A DNA stretch of 64,000 bases from Panorpa germanica (taxonomy: Eukaryota; Arthropoda; Insecta; Mecoptera; Panorpidae): NCBI GenBank assembly GCA_963678705.1, contig OY783205.1, positions 14,880,001 to 14,944,000 on the forward strand, read 5' to 3'. The notes beneath the pieces were generated by a model. It was not told the origin of the DNA. It saw only the letters and a list, made by a program, of their open reading frames with translations, and searched no databases. Positions 47,601 through 57,090 of this stretch are shown piece by piece. Each line of letters begins with the position of its first letter. Positions within the stretch are counted from its first letter, which is position 1. Both the position numbers and the translations under genes were made by a program.

Positions 47601-49628
47601 GACCAATGCGACGAATCATTTAAAACTTTAAAAAATAAATTAACCATATCACCTGTTTTGCAATACCCGGACTTTAGTAAAAATTTCGTTGTAACCACGG
47701 ATGCAAGTAAATATGCTATAGGTGCAGTCCTTTCACAAGGTACTACTAAGGAAAGCCACCCAATAGCATATGCTTCAAGAACTCTAAATAAGGCACAACA
47801 AAATTACACAACTACTGAACGTGAGTTATTAGCAGTAGTATGGGCTGTGGCTCATTTTAGACCCTATCTCTATGGAAAGTTTTTTAGTATCGTAACAGAC
47901 CATCAAGCCTTGACTTGGTTAATGAGTATTAAGGACCCGAGTTCTAGACTTATGCGTTGGCGGATAAAACTAGAAGAATATAATTACGAAGTAATATATA
48001 GACCAGGTAGTTCGATTCCACACGTAGATGCCCTAAGTCGCGTATACTCACTTCAGGTTGAAACAATGGATGTCACATACGAAAATTATTTAGAAATAAT
48101 TAAAAATAAAATTATCATAAACAATAAAGTAATTGAACATGATAAAAGTTTATATGACGCACCGACGTCATTTTCATTAGTAGATTTTGTATCAAAAGAT
48201 TTTAAAAATTCAATTGGAAATTCTCCTGAATTAATCAATAAATTTAGTAGTATCAATGCATTTCTAATACAAGAAAAAGAAGTATCAGAAATTGCATATG
48301 TTGAAATTGATACTAGATTTATTATCTGTTTAATAATTAAGGAATTTCATTTTAATCTACCAAATTATAAAGAAATATTTTTGGCATTAGTGAATCTGAA
48401 AAACTTTTGTACTTTACACAAAATTACTAACATAGCTATGAACAGGTTCGAGTCTGAACTAAGTAAATTAGATTTTGCCCAGTTACGAACTATGATCAGA
48501 CATATCTTTGATAAAACAAATATAATAGTACACATTTATAATGACAATATACTTAAAATTAGTGACCCTGAGCTAATAAACAATGTAATTTCGGAATTTC
48601 ATGTTAATCCCACAGCAGGCCACTTAGGAGTTTCTAAAACAATTAAACGATTAAAATCACACTTTAAATTTCCAAGTATGATTAGAAAAGTTAAAAATTT
48701 TATTAGACAATGTGTATCATGTCAAAAGAATAAAGTGTGCAAATTAAATAAATGCCCATTAACAATTACATCGACTTCGAAACATAGTTTCGAAAGGTTG
48801 GCTTTGGACATAGTATATCTTCCCAAGAAAGACGACAACGACAAATACAAATACTTACTAACAATACAGGATGACCTTACTAAGTTTACGGAAGCTATTC
48901 CTATTATAAACCAGGAGGCAAATACTGTCGCGAAAGCATTAGTAACTAACGTTATTTGTAGGTACGGAGTTCCTAATATGATCTTAACAGACCAAGGAAC
49001 AAATTTCATGTCGAAAATTTTTAAAGATATATGCAAATTGTTAAAAATTAAACAATTAAAAACAACAGCATTTAGACCAGCAACCAACGGTGCCTTAGAA
49101 AGAGTTCATAGAACCCTTGCCGAGTATCTAAGGAATTTTTGTAAAAAGCAGGATGATTGGATAAATTGGATTCCCTATGCAATGTTCGTGTATAACACAA
49201 CTCCGCATACAGCGACCGGTTTTACTCCTTTCGAACTAATTTATGGACATAAGGCAAATCTGCCTTCAATTTTTTATAAAGAACCAATTGAGGTAAATAC
49301 TTATAATAATTTTATAGTAGAACTCAAACACAGGTTACAAGTAGCGAGGGAACTTGCTATAAATAACTTGGTTAAAAGCAAAGAAAAAACAAAATTATAT
49401 TTTGATAGAAGGGTCAATTCTCTTTTCACACCTGAAGTAAACGAATTAGTTTTATTAAGAAATGAACAGTTACCAACTAAAGGACAGTCAAAAAAACTTT
49501 TACCCTTATACGTAGGACCGTATAAAGTTACTAAAATTATATCCTCTGTTAATACAGAAATACTAATTGGTAAAAAACATACGGTAGTTCATAATAATAG
49601 GTTGAAGAGATTTTGTACCAATGAATAA
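44679..49628 (+). CDS. Gag-Pol polyprotein of the LTR element
   Basis: A single 1649-residue frame. Residues ~113-215 (FDGEYINWQSFMELF ... YLKLNLSGEPLKLI) resemble DUF1759, a Gag-side domain best known from BEL/Pao. A CCHC zinc knuckle (CNHCKKSGHIEKYC) lies at ~325-338. Protease DTGSQ is at ~453. The reverse transcriptase includes FSTLDLASGFHQVPM and YLDDVV (~858). RNase H starts near TTDASKYAIG (~1005) and includes ERELLAVVWA. The integrase has an HHCC finger (H...GHLG...CVSCQ, ~1306-1346) and a D,D,E core (LALDIV, LTDQGTNF, GALERVHR), ending in a GPY/F-like LPLYVGPYKVTKI. Particles would assemble in the cytoplasm and integrate in the nucleus. Gag and Pol share one frame with no visible recoding site, so their ratio is presumably set by processing. 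The ATG at 44679 is the first in the frame, preceded by an A-rich context. Confidence 0.93.
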   Translation: MAPNVHSLTLVENTINLINEFSKNLEVQSTSLTIVELKIKNLDKAWVKYSSIVEALLPTLKNEEASAIVSKSMEVESIYDDTLIYLLNYKQTFENDTHIVDDSKSIDSIKNLNLSPMQLTVFDGEYINWQSFMELFTNLIRNNSKLSSIEKMHYLKLNLSGEPLKLIKNYPLTNDNYEIVWNILCKRYDNKVALIETCLNNLINYNVIRLESEINIKKLLDEINESIRALTELGIYSNHSDFMLIHILKTKLDFNSSKEWENRNNSELPTLNEFTEFLERRWRNLERRRHIKVKTYPSLPNSSSKPVSSKQIPNKVETKTKNLFCNHCKKSGHIEKYCFIKKENLDTGNPIAQVNTCREATILSEPSTCCERSKHLISDGSQVSFTNKTQHNSNDELCFFYDFDEINTGNLQNNNDILSFDSKNKNVKAKQTVDTIQFKMVAAKAKTVSFLLDTGSQISLIKQNILNNNVRINNKSKILLKGISEGTPYTLGSLKTSIILDSNKSKQTLQVVSENFPIKHDGIIGLDILRKLNAVINLKMNRVQFSECGKVIELPLININNIVLPARTRKIIPMSGSTVRVCVARELLPEVFLANALIKPVKNIFYISIINSSIKNIILSNFKPNIIPIDQFSIYHFSKSSPNNRKELLLNNLNLSHVNSELVTELIEICDSFNDIFFLPGDKLSCTSALSHKIKINSSKPVNVKPYRLPHAQKEIVEKHIQELLVNNIIEESDSPYNAPLLVVPKKPDALGNKQFRVVVDFRKLNEQTTSDAYPLPLIHDILDQLSGAKFFSTLDLASGFHQVPMLPEDKEKTAFSANFKHYQFVRMPFGLKGAPPMFQRLMSHVLTGLQGIDCLIYLDDVVIFGKNISEHNQRLKNVFSKLREHNLKLQPSKCNFLHKDLIYLGHVINETGILPDPSKVEAIKNFPIPNSPKQIKTFLGMSGYYRRHIPHYAEIAKPLYNAANSNIKVLEWSDQCDESFKTLKNKLTISPVLQYPDFSKNFVVTTDASKYAIGAVLSQGTTKESHPIAYASRTLNKAQQNYTTTERELLAVVWAVAHFRPYLYGKFFSIVTDHQALTWLMSIKDPSSRLMRWRIKLEEYNYEVIYRPGSSIPHVDALSRVYSLQVETMDVTYENYLEIIKNKIIINNKVIEHDKSLYDAPTSFSLVDFVSKDFKNSIGNSPELINKFSSINAFLIQEKEVSEIAYVEIDTRFIICLIIKEFHFNLPNYKEIFLALVNLKNFCTLHKITNIAMNRFESELSKLDFAQLRTMIRHIFDKTNIIVHIYNDNILKISDPELINNVISEFHVNPTAGHLGVSKTIKRLKSHFKFPSMIRKVKNFIRQCVSCQKNKVCKLNKCPLTITSTSKHSFERLALDIVYLPKKDDNDKYKYLLTIQDDLTKFTEAIPIINQEANTVAKALVTNVICRYGVPNMILTDQGTNFMSKIFKDICKLLKIKQLKTTAFRPATNGALERVHRTLAEYLRNFCKKQDDWINWIPYAMFVYNTTPHTATGFTPFELIYGHKANLPSIFYKEPIEVNTYNNFIVELKHRLQVARELAINNLVKSKEKTKLYFDRRVNSLFTPEVNELVLLRNEQLPTKGQSKKLLPLYVGPYKVTKIISSVNTEILIGKKHTVVHNNRLKRFCTNE

Positions 49629-49756
49629 AAACTTGACGAATGAAATGGATTTTGTCAGGGATGATTGTTTTGTGGAGCAGTGTTAACTCTATACGATGGG
49701 ATCAGAATCGTTGTCGACACTTTGCTTCTCTTTTTGTTTTTTTCTAGAATTGTAAC

Positions 49757-49850
49757 TCGTATATTTTGTTTTTATACGTGTCCCTTTTTTTTTGAAAGGG
49801 GGTGTTGTGATATGTACGACATCTCCCCTATCACAATTTTTCCTTTTTCT
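49757..49850 (+). repeat. Duplicate of the polypurine/LTR-start region
   Basis: TATTTTGTTTTTATACGTGTCC, then GAAAGGGGG, then TGTTGTGATATGTACGACAT parallels the true junction 111 bp downstream (ATGTTTTGTTTTATATGCGT, then GGTTGAGGAG, then TGTTGTAAGTACGCATATGT). It looks like a diverged local duplication of the 3' priming region and first bases of the LTR. Confidence 0.65.
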
Positions 49851-49913
49851 TTTCCTTAGAGCAGAAACGCATATGTTTTGTTTTATATGCGTTCCTTTTC
49901 TTTGGTTGAGGAG

Positions 49914-50661
49914 TGTTGTAAGTACGCATATGTCGCACTTACCTTTTATTTTTAATGATATTAAATGTTAATTATGTAATAGAATTATATTATGTAAACA
50001 GTTTTTGTATTAGTATTAAGATTGTAAAGAATAATTATTTAAGTTTAGCGCTTATAAATATTGTCTCTGGTTTGTGGAGATTAATATTGATTTAATGCTG
50101 GTAATTCAGTATTGGCGTTCTGTGATGTGAAATAAATTATTATATATTAAATTGCACAAGACGCTGAAAGCCAGTCTTCTCCTGAGTCTCAAAGCAAGCA
50201 TTACTATTCGCAACTTCGTACGTATTGAATAGTGAGCACATTTCAACTATTAATTAAATTATAACACTATAGAATTACATTTTGTTTTATATCTGTCATC
50301 TTCGTTAATCTAATAAAATACTATTGTAATTAAGTAAGCAGATATAATATTACAACGAATAAATGATATATTTTAATAAAAGTGTTTGTATTAATAGTAA
50401 TAAAAAGATACTAATTGTTCAACCGTCGCATGTCGCAACGAGGTTACTTTAGACCGCTCAAGTATTCTCTAATTGCAACAATACACCGTCTGAACAAGAA
50501 TCCTTATTAATCATCTTAAGAAAGATATTCGATTACTACTGTAATTGGTGTTGGAAGTCGTCAACTGAAGAATCTACTACCAGAAGCTAGCATCCCTGCA
50601 GAATGTACTAGTAAGCTGAGTAATCTCCTCCAGAACGACAATACGACACCATTTTACAACA
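49914..50661 (+). repeat. 3' LTR, 748 bp
   Basis: Same length as the 5' LTR and apparently identical in sequence. It follows a weak purine tract (GGTTGAGGAG). Confidence 0.93.
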
Positions 50662-50665
50662 CTAT
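50662..50665. repeat. Target-site duplication of the LTR element, right
   Basis: CTAT directly follows the 3' LTR. Confidence 0.8.
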
Positions 50666-50729
50666 GTAATTTCCATTTCATTCAACAATTCTACTACCTG
50701 TGACTGTGTGGTATGGCAATACCGTTAAA

Positions 50730-50786
50730 CCCAGGACCCAGAACCCAGAACCCAGGACCCAGAACCCAGGACCCTGGACCCTAGAC
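50730..50786. repeat. 7-bp minisatellite, CCCAGGA/CCCAGAA, eight units
   Basis: Eight head-to-tail heptamers vary between CCCAGGA, CCCAGAA, CCCTGGA and CCCTAGA. The minus strand has eight GGG runs spaced by four bases and could form G-quadruplexes. Confidence 0.9.
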
Positions 50787-50891
50787 CTTGATGCAGCTGT
50801 TTCCGTTCTTATTACAAATTTTAAATGGTTGAATCTTTTGTGCCAAAGGTTCTGAAGATTTTGTGACTAAAGTACTCGTATATCTCACATT

Positions 50892-52096
50892 CCAATAGGT
50901 TGTATTGGTGTTGTTTCACATTAGTACATTTTATTTCTAGCAAAGCACATTTTTATTTTATTATTTATCAATACACCACTGTTTTGAAATAATCCGTATT
51001 TCATACATCCGTATTTATATTATTGTTCATATGTTTAGTATAAAAATGCTTTAGTATAAAAAGGTCTCTTTCTTAGACTAAGGCTGCACTACGAAAAAGA
51101 ATAATTCGTAATTCTGTAATGCATTGACTCATATAATTGTCTTTCATATATGTATGTTCTCTACTGATTTAAAAGTTGCACCAAAATTATTAATTAAATC
51201 GTATTATTATTATTTCCGCGCTATTTTTTTTTCACAGTGCATACTTAGCCTAAGAAAGAGGCGCCTAAAGCATTTTTTGATCATTTTATTTTAAGGGGAG
51301 GTGAAAGTACCGCATTGAACGGTACTGGTATTGTACGTGTCTGAACTTGCTTGGACACGTACAGTATTCGTATAAACAGAAGGAGGTACTTTTATGTACA
51401 TGCTTAAGATATGCGTTCACATATCAGCATGGAAGGCATCGTATTAAGTCTTCTTTGTATAGCTGTATTTGTTTAGTAACGAATGCATCAAAACGGCGGC
51501 ATTGCGTGCAGGAATGGTCCGACAGGCAACTTTGCCGTTTCTGCCATTCTATTGCATATCAATGCATAAGACTCGTGTCGACAAATCAAATACTGTTGAT
51601 ACACATGCGTTCATACATCAGCATTAGGCGGTTTATATAAAACAAATTCATTAAAAGCGTATAATTGTGTCTTCAACAATGGTATTCTGACTTTATACCC
51701 ATTCCTCTATAGTAGACGAGAAAAGAGACAAGAAATCCCTAATGCTTATCTATGTGTTCGCAGAAGAATAAAGGAAGAAAGGAGAAAATCCGACACGTCT
51801 TCTTAAAAATCGAACACGAAAAATTGGTCATGCATGCAAACCTATCTCCACTATTGACGATATGTTGCATGCCCCAAGTGACTACAAATAATTCTAAATC
51901 TACACACATACCAATGGCGCTATTGTTATTGAATATGTTTGAAGCGATACGTGTAATAACTTGCATGCTTATATGTGGACGCGAACATTCGTGAACCATA
52001 TTATGAATACGGAAGTATGAACTACGAATTATTTTGCAACAGTTTGTTCTTATTACAAAGTGTACTAATGCGAATCAACTCCAATACACCTTATTG
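50892..52096. mobile_element. DNA element with long imperfect terminal inverted repeats
   Basis: The left arm (about 50892-51040: CCAATAGGTTGTATTGGTGT, CACATTAGTACA, then AATAATCCGTATTTCATACA) is matched inverted by 51985-52096 (GAAGTATGAACTACGAATTA, TGTACTAATGCG, then CCAATACACCTTATTG). The arms are 110-150 bp with gaps. The ~0.95-kb interior has short open frames on both strands but no recognised transposase. Related single arms occur near 57821-57915 and 23620-23720. Confidence 0.6.
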
Positions 52097-52099
52097 AAA

Positions 52100-52715
52100 A
52101 TAATCGATTTCACAGGTAGTATGTTTTTAATGCAAGGGAATTCTTATCCACTGAAATTCTAAACAAGATCGATCATCGAGTTTATTACTGAGACAACTCT
52201 AAATATTGAGGTTTTGAAATAACAGCGAAACTAAAATTCTAGTTGTATGTATTCCAGCAGTGATCGATAAGTTCAACTTCAGCATAATGTTTTCATTATT
52301 TTTTTCATTTATGAGTTATCTGCATATTGAATTAGATAGAGAAACAATAGATATTAGAAACAACAAGTAAACTAGAAGTTGCAGCATATTATGTGGACAT
52401 ATCATTTCATAACGACTTTCTCGATTAATATTTAGCCGTAGGTGTCTTGATTATTCTTATAAATTACTTATGAGTCTTATAACAGATATGCATAAGGATC
52501 ATTTTATAATATATAACTGTATTCTTACATAAGTTCGCTGAAAGTTGCAAATCAGAATAACCCTAAAGCCGCTTATTCTGGAGATTTTCACAATATCGAC
52601 ATTACATCAAAAAGCGATGTGGTAAGTTCACTCGTATCAAAATATTGAAATGGTTTATGGTTTTGGTTTATTAATCAACCGTCACTGTTATAAATATATA
52701 ACGAATTTAAATTTA
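52100..52715. other. Unassigned AT-rich DNA
   Basis: No gene or bounded repeat is recognised. Confidence 0.35.
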
Positions 52716-52716
52716 A

Positions 52717-52968
52717 ATGGCGTTTTCTTTTCCGTTCGAGAAACGTTCCGCAAAAAAATCATCTTTAGAGACGAGACCCATTCTTGGAGGAATGAACCAG
52801 CAAAATTGTCGGATTTGTAACGATATCAATCCGCACGAGCCAGCATCAAATACAAACCCGAAAAAGTCCGAATTTTGGTTTGCACTTCTTTCAAAACGAA
52901 ACTGGTATTGCCATAACAGTCAACGGCGACCGCTACAGTTCAATGATAAGCAACTTCTTGTAGACTAA
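52717..52968 (+). pseudogene. Mariner/Tc1-like transposase catalytic-middle fragment
   Basis: One plus frame reads LGGMNQQNCRICNDINPHEP, and another, slightly downstream, reads NETGIAITVNGDRYSSMISN. In the insect transposase family these are consecutive (style NRHNCRYWSDTNPH ... FFENETGxAVTVNGxRYxxM), so a frame change separates them. This is probably the same family as the DNA-binding fragment at 14820-15315. Both ends of the element are missing. Confidence 0.6.
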
Positions 52969-53360
52969 ACTTCATTATATGAATGTATGATAACATGTGG
53001 TTCATTTCATTTGGCTACTAATTAAATACCATAATATTTTTATTTTTTTTATATTTATTTATACGAGTAGTTCATCAACTATTGATAGTTATTAGCACTT
53101 AAACTAATATATTTTACATTTATCAATATTTTATAGGACATAATCTACACAATTTATTGTTTTCTATTTTTTCAGCTAAATTTACCATTTTATATAAAAT
53201 TCTTCAATCGTTGCCTCTTTCCTTTATCCATCTATTTATCCATCATTTTCTATTTCAACTATAACTACAACACGATCTGATACATCGCCTCCACTATGAT
53301 GACACCCATTGCATTCTCTGATTCTTTATTCTATTAGCATTTTTCTTTGTCTACCAATTG

Positions 53361-54107
53361 TACGAGGTCTGTTCAAAAAATAAGGTGAGGCAAAAATTTC
53401 GCGGGCTACGTACATTCGATTATCGATTTTTTTATTTTGTTATGTTGGTACACTGGTCTCGAACATGTTCACAGTGTTAGCTATATAGCACATTCAGTTT
53501 GTTTGTGAGAGGCATAAAAGTTAGAAGTGTTTTGCGTGTTCGGCGATTTTCTACTGTCGAAAAACATGAATTCAAAGAGTTTGCATTAAATTTTGTGTGA
53601 AAAATGGAATCAAGTGCTCCAAAACACTTGAAATGTTGAAAGTGGCATACGGTGAGTCTACTTTGCGCCAAAAAAATGTTTACAAGTGGTTTTCACAGAA
53701 GGTCGAGAAGATGTGAATGACAACGCTCGCCCTGGACGCCCCAGCACATCAACAACCGATGAAATTGTTGAGGAAGTGAAGAAAATTGTTATTGAGAATC
53801 GTCGAATCACTATTAGAGAAGTTGCTGAGGATGTCGGCATATCGGTTGGCTCATGCCATGCAATTTTTTCGGAAATTTTGGGCATGAAGCGTGTGGCAGC
53901 AATTTTGACCAAAAAAATCGTCGCATGAGCATCGCTCCGGAATTGTTGAATGACGAGCTCAAGAGCATACCAAAAAGTGCATATCAGAACTGCTTCGAGG
54001 ATTGGAAAAAACGCTGGCACAAGTGTATTATATCTGAGGGGGACTACTTTAAAGGGGACAAAATAGAAATTAATGAATAAATAAATATTTTTTGAGAAAA
54101 ATGAAAA
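53361..54107 (+). pseudogene. Mariner element, second copy, larger deletion
   Basis: Starts TACGAGGTCTGTTCAAAAAA like the 28622 copy and is nearly identical through the DNA-binding half (TEGREDVNDNARPGRPSTS, RRITIREVAEDVGISVGS, to about 53928). After ELLND it jumps to ELKSIPKSAYQNCFEDWKKR, so the deletion reaches past the PYSPDL motif and removes all catalytic Asp residues. The right terminal repeat is lost: similarity stops at AAAATTCTCCT (54113). Frame changes occur near the start (KVAYGESTLRQKNVYKW, then FTEGRED). It could not be mobilised normally, as one end is absent. Confidence 0.85.
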
Positions 54108-54114
54108 TTCTCCT

Positions 54115-54940
54115 CTATTCTTCTATTCTTTCAACTATAATCTATGTCTTTTTATAAAGCTGTTTTTCTTCTTTTTGCTTTTTATTCCTTTGTCTATTTT
54201 CTTTATCGAATTTTTTTTTTTGTTATCATGTTTTCATTTTTTTCATATTAATGATTATGGTTGCACATAACCAATTAAGTCTGATTGTTACCAAACCTGA
54301 TAATATAAAACTTGACTACTATGTAGTCAATACTATAATATTTAATTTTGAAACAATGGAATTAATAACATATGTTCATAAGACGACGCGGTGCGCTGAA
54401 GGTCCATCTCACTGTGTTTAGACCTTAAATGCGCTTAAAGTGTGCGACAAGCCTAAAGAAAACAAATTCCAAAAAAGAATTACGAAAATTTATAGGGAGC
54501 CACTGATACTAAAAGCGGCACTGGACGTTACAGTGAATATTTCAACTTAATATTTAATGTTTATTACATAAACATAATAAAGTTTACAACGCCTTTGCTT
54601 TAGAACTCCTCAGCGCAATTTTATGGATGTTTTATGAATCAACTTTACGATGATTTCATTACGTGTGTTGGGCTTGTGTCGTTACGCTTACGAGTACCTG
54701 ACAACGTACAATAGTGAATAGATGGTTTAATTAGCTGCTGCACCCAACGGCCAGCACCGTGAAAATACACACAATTCATTACGTGGATGAAAGAAACAGG
54801 TTACGTACAGTTATGTTGACACAGCTAAATTTCATATTAAGTTGACAAATCTAGAAAATATATAATTAGATGTCTGAAATGAATATAATATATGATGTTG
54901 AATTTTATATTTTTCGTTTCTATTTATATTATAAAAAATT
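54115..54940. other. Unassigned AT-rich DNA
   Basis: T-rich sequence next to the mariner copy, then nothing recognisable. Confidence 0.35.
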
Positions 54941-54941
54941 A

Positions 54942-55188
54942 CCTAGTAAACAATTTGGTGAAGTGTCCTGTTTTGTGACGTTTCTATTACTATTGCAATT
55001 ATAGTTCGCATCTACTTTATCTTTATTTCCATTCCGATAGGTGGAGTGGTTTCGCCATTTGTAGCCGATAAAAGACATTTCATATGAACGACTGCGAGAA
55101 ACTGAACTGTAAATGAACTCCTTCATGACAAAAAGAATTATACACATCTTCAATATGATGGCAAAGTGACTCCAAAATGTTTACTGAG
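54942..55188. mobile_element. Short MITE with CCCAGTAAAC-type ends
   Basis: About 247 bp, ends CCTAGTAAACAATTTGGTG and CCAAAATGTTTACTGAG. The termini match the long family at 19258 and 22583, but the interior (GGTGGAGTGGTTTCGCCATT) is different and shared only with 57145-57394. Confidence 0.8.
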
Positions 55189-55612
55189 TTGTGTCCTATG
55201 TCTTAATTTCTATAAAACTGTAGATACAAGAACCTCAAATGTTCAATAATTTTTTAATTACTCCTTATGTATGAGGAGATAGTAATAATTAAAAAAGTAA
55301 TTATGTTCCTTTAATTATTAAAGGGATTGAACGTTATAGAAAATTCCAAAACATGTGCATTGCTATCTCTTTTATACAACAGAGCATAAAAGAGATAGCA
55401 TATTCAACACAGAATTCTTATCCATAGAAAAAATAACTGACCTACCCTTAATAGTACACACATAGTTACGTCATTAATATGGCTGACAACTGTAGCGCTA
55501 AAACTACCATTTGAATTTTTAACTGCTATATCTACGTCAACATTTAGATAATTTTTAAAATAAAAACGCGAATGTATAATTATTAACATCAATTTCGATC
55601 AACAATTGACTT
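55189..55612 (-). mobile_element. MITE, TGGGCTTGTGTCC family, partial
   Basis: Inverse-orientation copy starting TTGTGTCCTATGTCTTAATT, abutting the short MITE on its left and losing similarity after CAACAATTGA on its right. It contains a hairpin TGCTATCTCTTTTAT...ATAAAAGAGATAGCA (55361-55400), which also occurs in the copy at 58500-59168. Confidence 0.75.
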
Positions 55613-55619
55613 TTAGTGA

Positions 55620-56800
55620 AATAAATTCTATCCCCAAAAATGGCGGGCGCCTATAGTGAAATGCGTCACTGCCTCTTCAACAGTTAATTGCAGCACTAAG
55701 CTGATATTTCTTATACATTTATTTTGCAATCTTAATAAAATAAAAACGAGCTAACCCAGCAATTATTAAAAAAAAACGTCATGTACTTTTATAGGTCAAA
55801 CATCCTAACATTCTTATTTAGGCCCATAACTACCACAAGTAATGGTTACATTACTTCAAATTATTTACAATATAAGTAGAAAAGTTTATTTTTTTATTTT
55901 AAAAATAGTTTTGTTAACATAACAATACTAACAAGTCTACGATACTTGAATGTGTAAATAATATTTTAAAAGTATTGAAAGGAAATTATGTAAATTGAAA
56001 AAATAATATGTATAGTATGCCTATATATTTTGTGTTGTATTGGGCCTATTGTTGATTGTGTTGGTATTATTGTACGGGTGTTCTAGCCAGTGTTCATTAT
56101 TGGTGATATATGGTGTGTACGACCTTCCTGTGAACTTGTACGTCAGCAGAATGCACATCCAGGTACACTCTGAGCAGCACGAGGTGTTAGTAAAATATTA
56201 ACCATGTAAATAGCGAAAGATGGAGATAACTTCAGTACACAGAAAGAGAACATGTTAATTTACTGACTGAGTTGTATAGTAGGTGAGGCAAGGTCATTTG
56301 GGTATAACTATGTCTCTATTTTCCAGGTGTCTGGTATTTTGATGTTTTGTTGAGGTGCGTAACGGTCATCTACTTCTTAGAAAGTCATTTCTCACCAAAC
56401 ATAAAACATAGATGTTACCTTGAATATATGTAACGTTTTATGTAAACGAGACGTATAAACTTTTCTATAGCCAGTTTACTGTGGTTGATACTTTTGTATT
56501 TCAGCTGTCAATATTGTTTTAATCCAGAGGTCGTTAACGTGCGGCACTTTGACTGTAAAACGCTTGGTAACTAGATACAATTGATTTCTCAAAGGAAGTA
56601 GAGAAAAGGTAATTTTAGATGGGCTGAAAGGCAATCGCATTCAATAGCATATTTCGCGTAAGAGCTAAAAAAGATGAGTTTAGATAGGATAGAGGCAATT
56701 ATTATTGGACATAACCGATTTCGCGTAGATGTTAAAAAGATAGGTATGTTTTTTCTACAATTATTTTCTCGTGAAATGTAAAAAAAAACTAATTTTAGAA
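55620..56800. other. Unassigned AT-rich DNA
   Basis: About 56570-56780 repeats the words ATACAATTGATTTC and TTTCGCGTAAGAGCTAAAAAAG, which recur near 59960-60050 and 40205-40460, a loose dispersed repeat. No gene is recognised. Confidence 0.4.
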
Positions 56801-57090
56801 ATAGGGGGCCATCCATAAATTACGTCACACAAACAATCCCCCAACCCCCTTGGTGTTACGTCACACATTTGAATTAATAAATATTTTAAATAATTTTTTC
56901 AGGAAATTATGTTTTTTACAAAATATGTGACGTTAGACCGCTTTAAACTCCCACCCTTACCCCTTGTAAAATATTTTGACACCCTCAGCAATTAAAGCAA
57001 ACATACAAAGCAATTTTGAAATTTTTTATTTAACAAATTTGAAATTATTAACTCTTTTTTTTAGTTTAATTTAATTTCTATCACCTTATA

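Larger units (their letters stand above)
42861..50661 (+). mobile_element. Ty3/gypsy-type LTR retrotransposon, looks whole
   Basis: 7801 bp: 5' LTR, tRNA-Leu-type primer site, ~1.05-kb leader with a tandem repeat, one 1649-codon Gag-Pol frame, ~285-bp 3' region and 3' LTR. Both LTRs are 748 bp and appear identical by eye, and a CTAT target duplication flanks the element, so the insertion is young. No env-like frame follows pol. The order protease, RT, RNase H, integrase, with a GPY/F-type end, fits Ty3/gypsy. It looks whole; no breaks are obvious. Confidence 0.93.

Noticed and set aside
49665-49859. Possible envelope-like frame after pol in the LTR element
   Set aside because: Only 64 codons in T-rich 3' sequence, with no envelope features.
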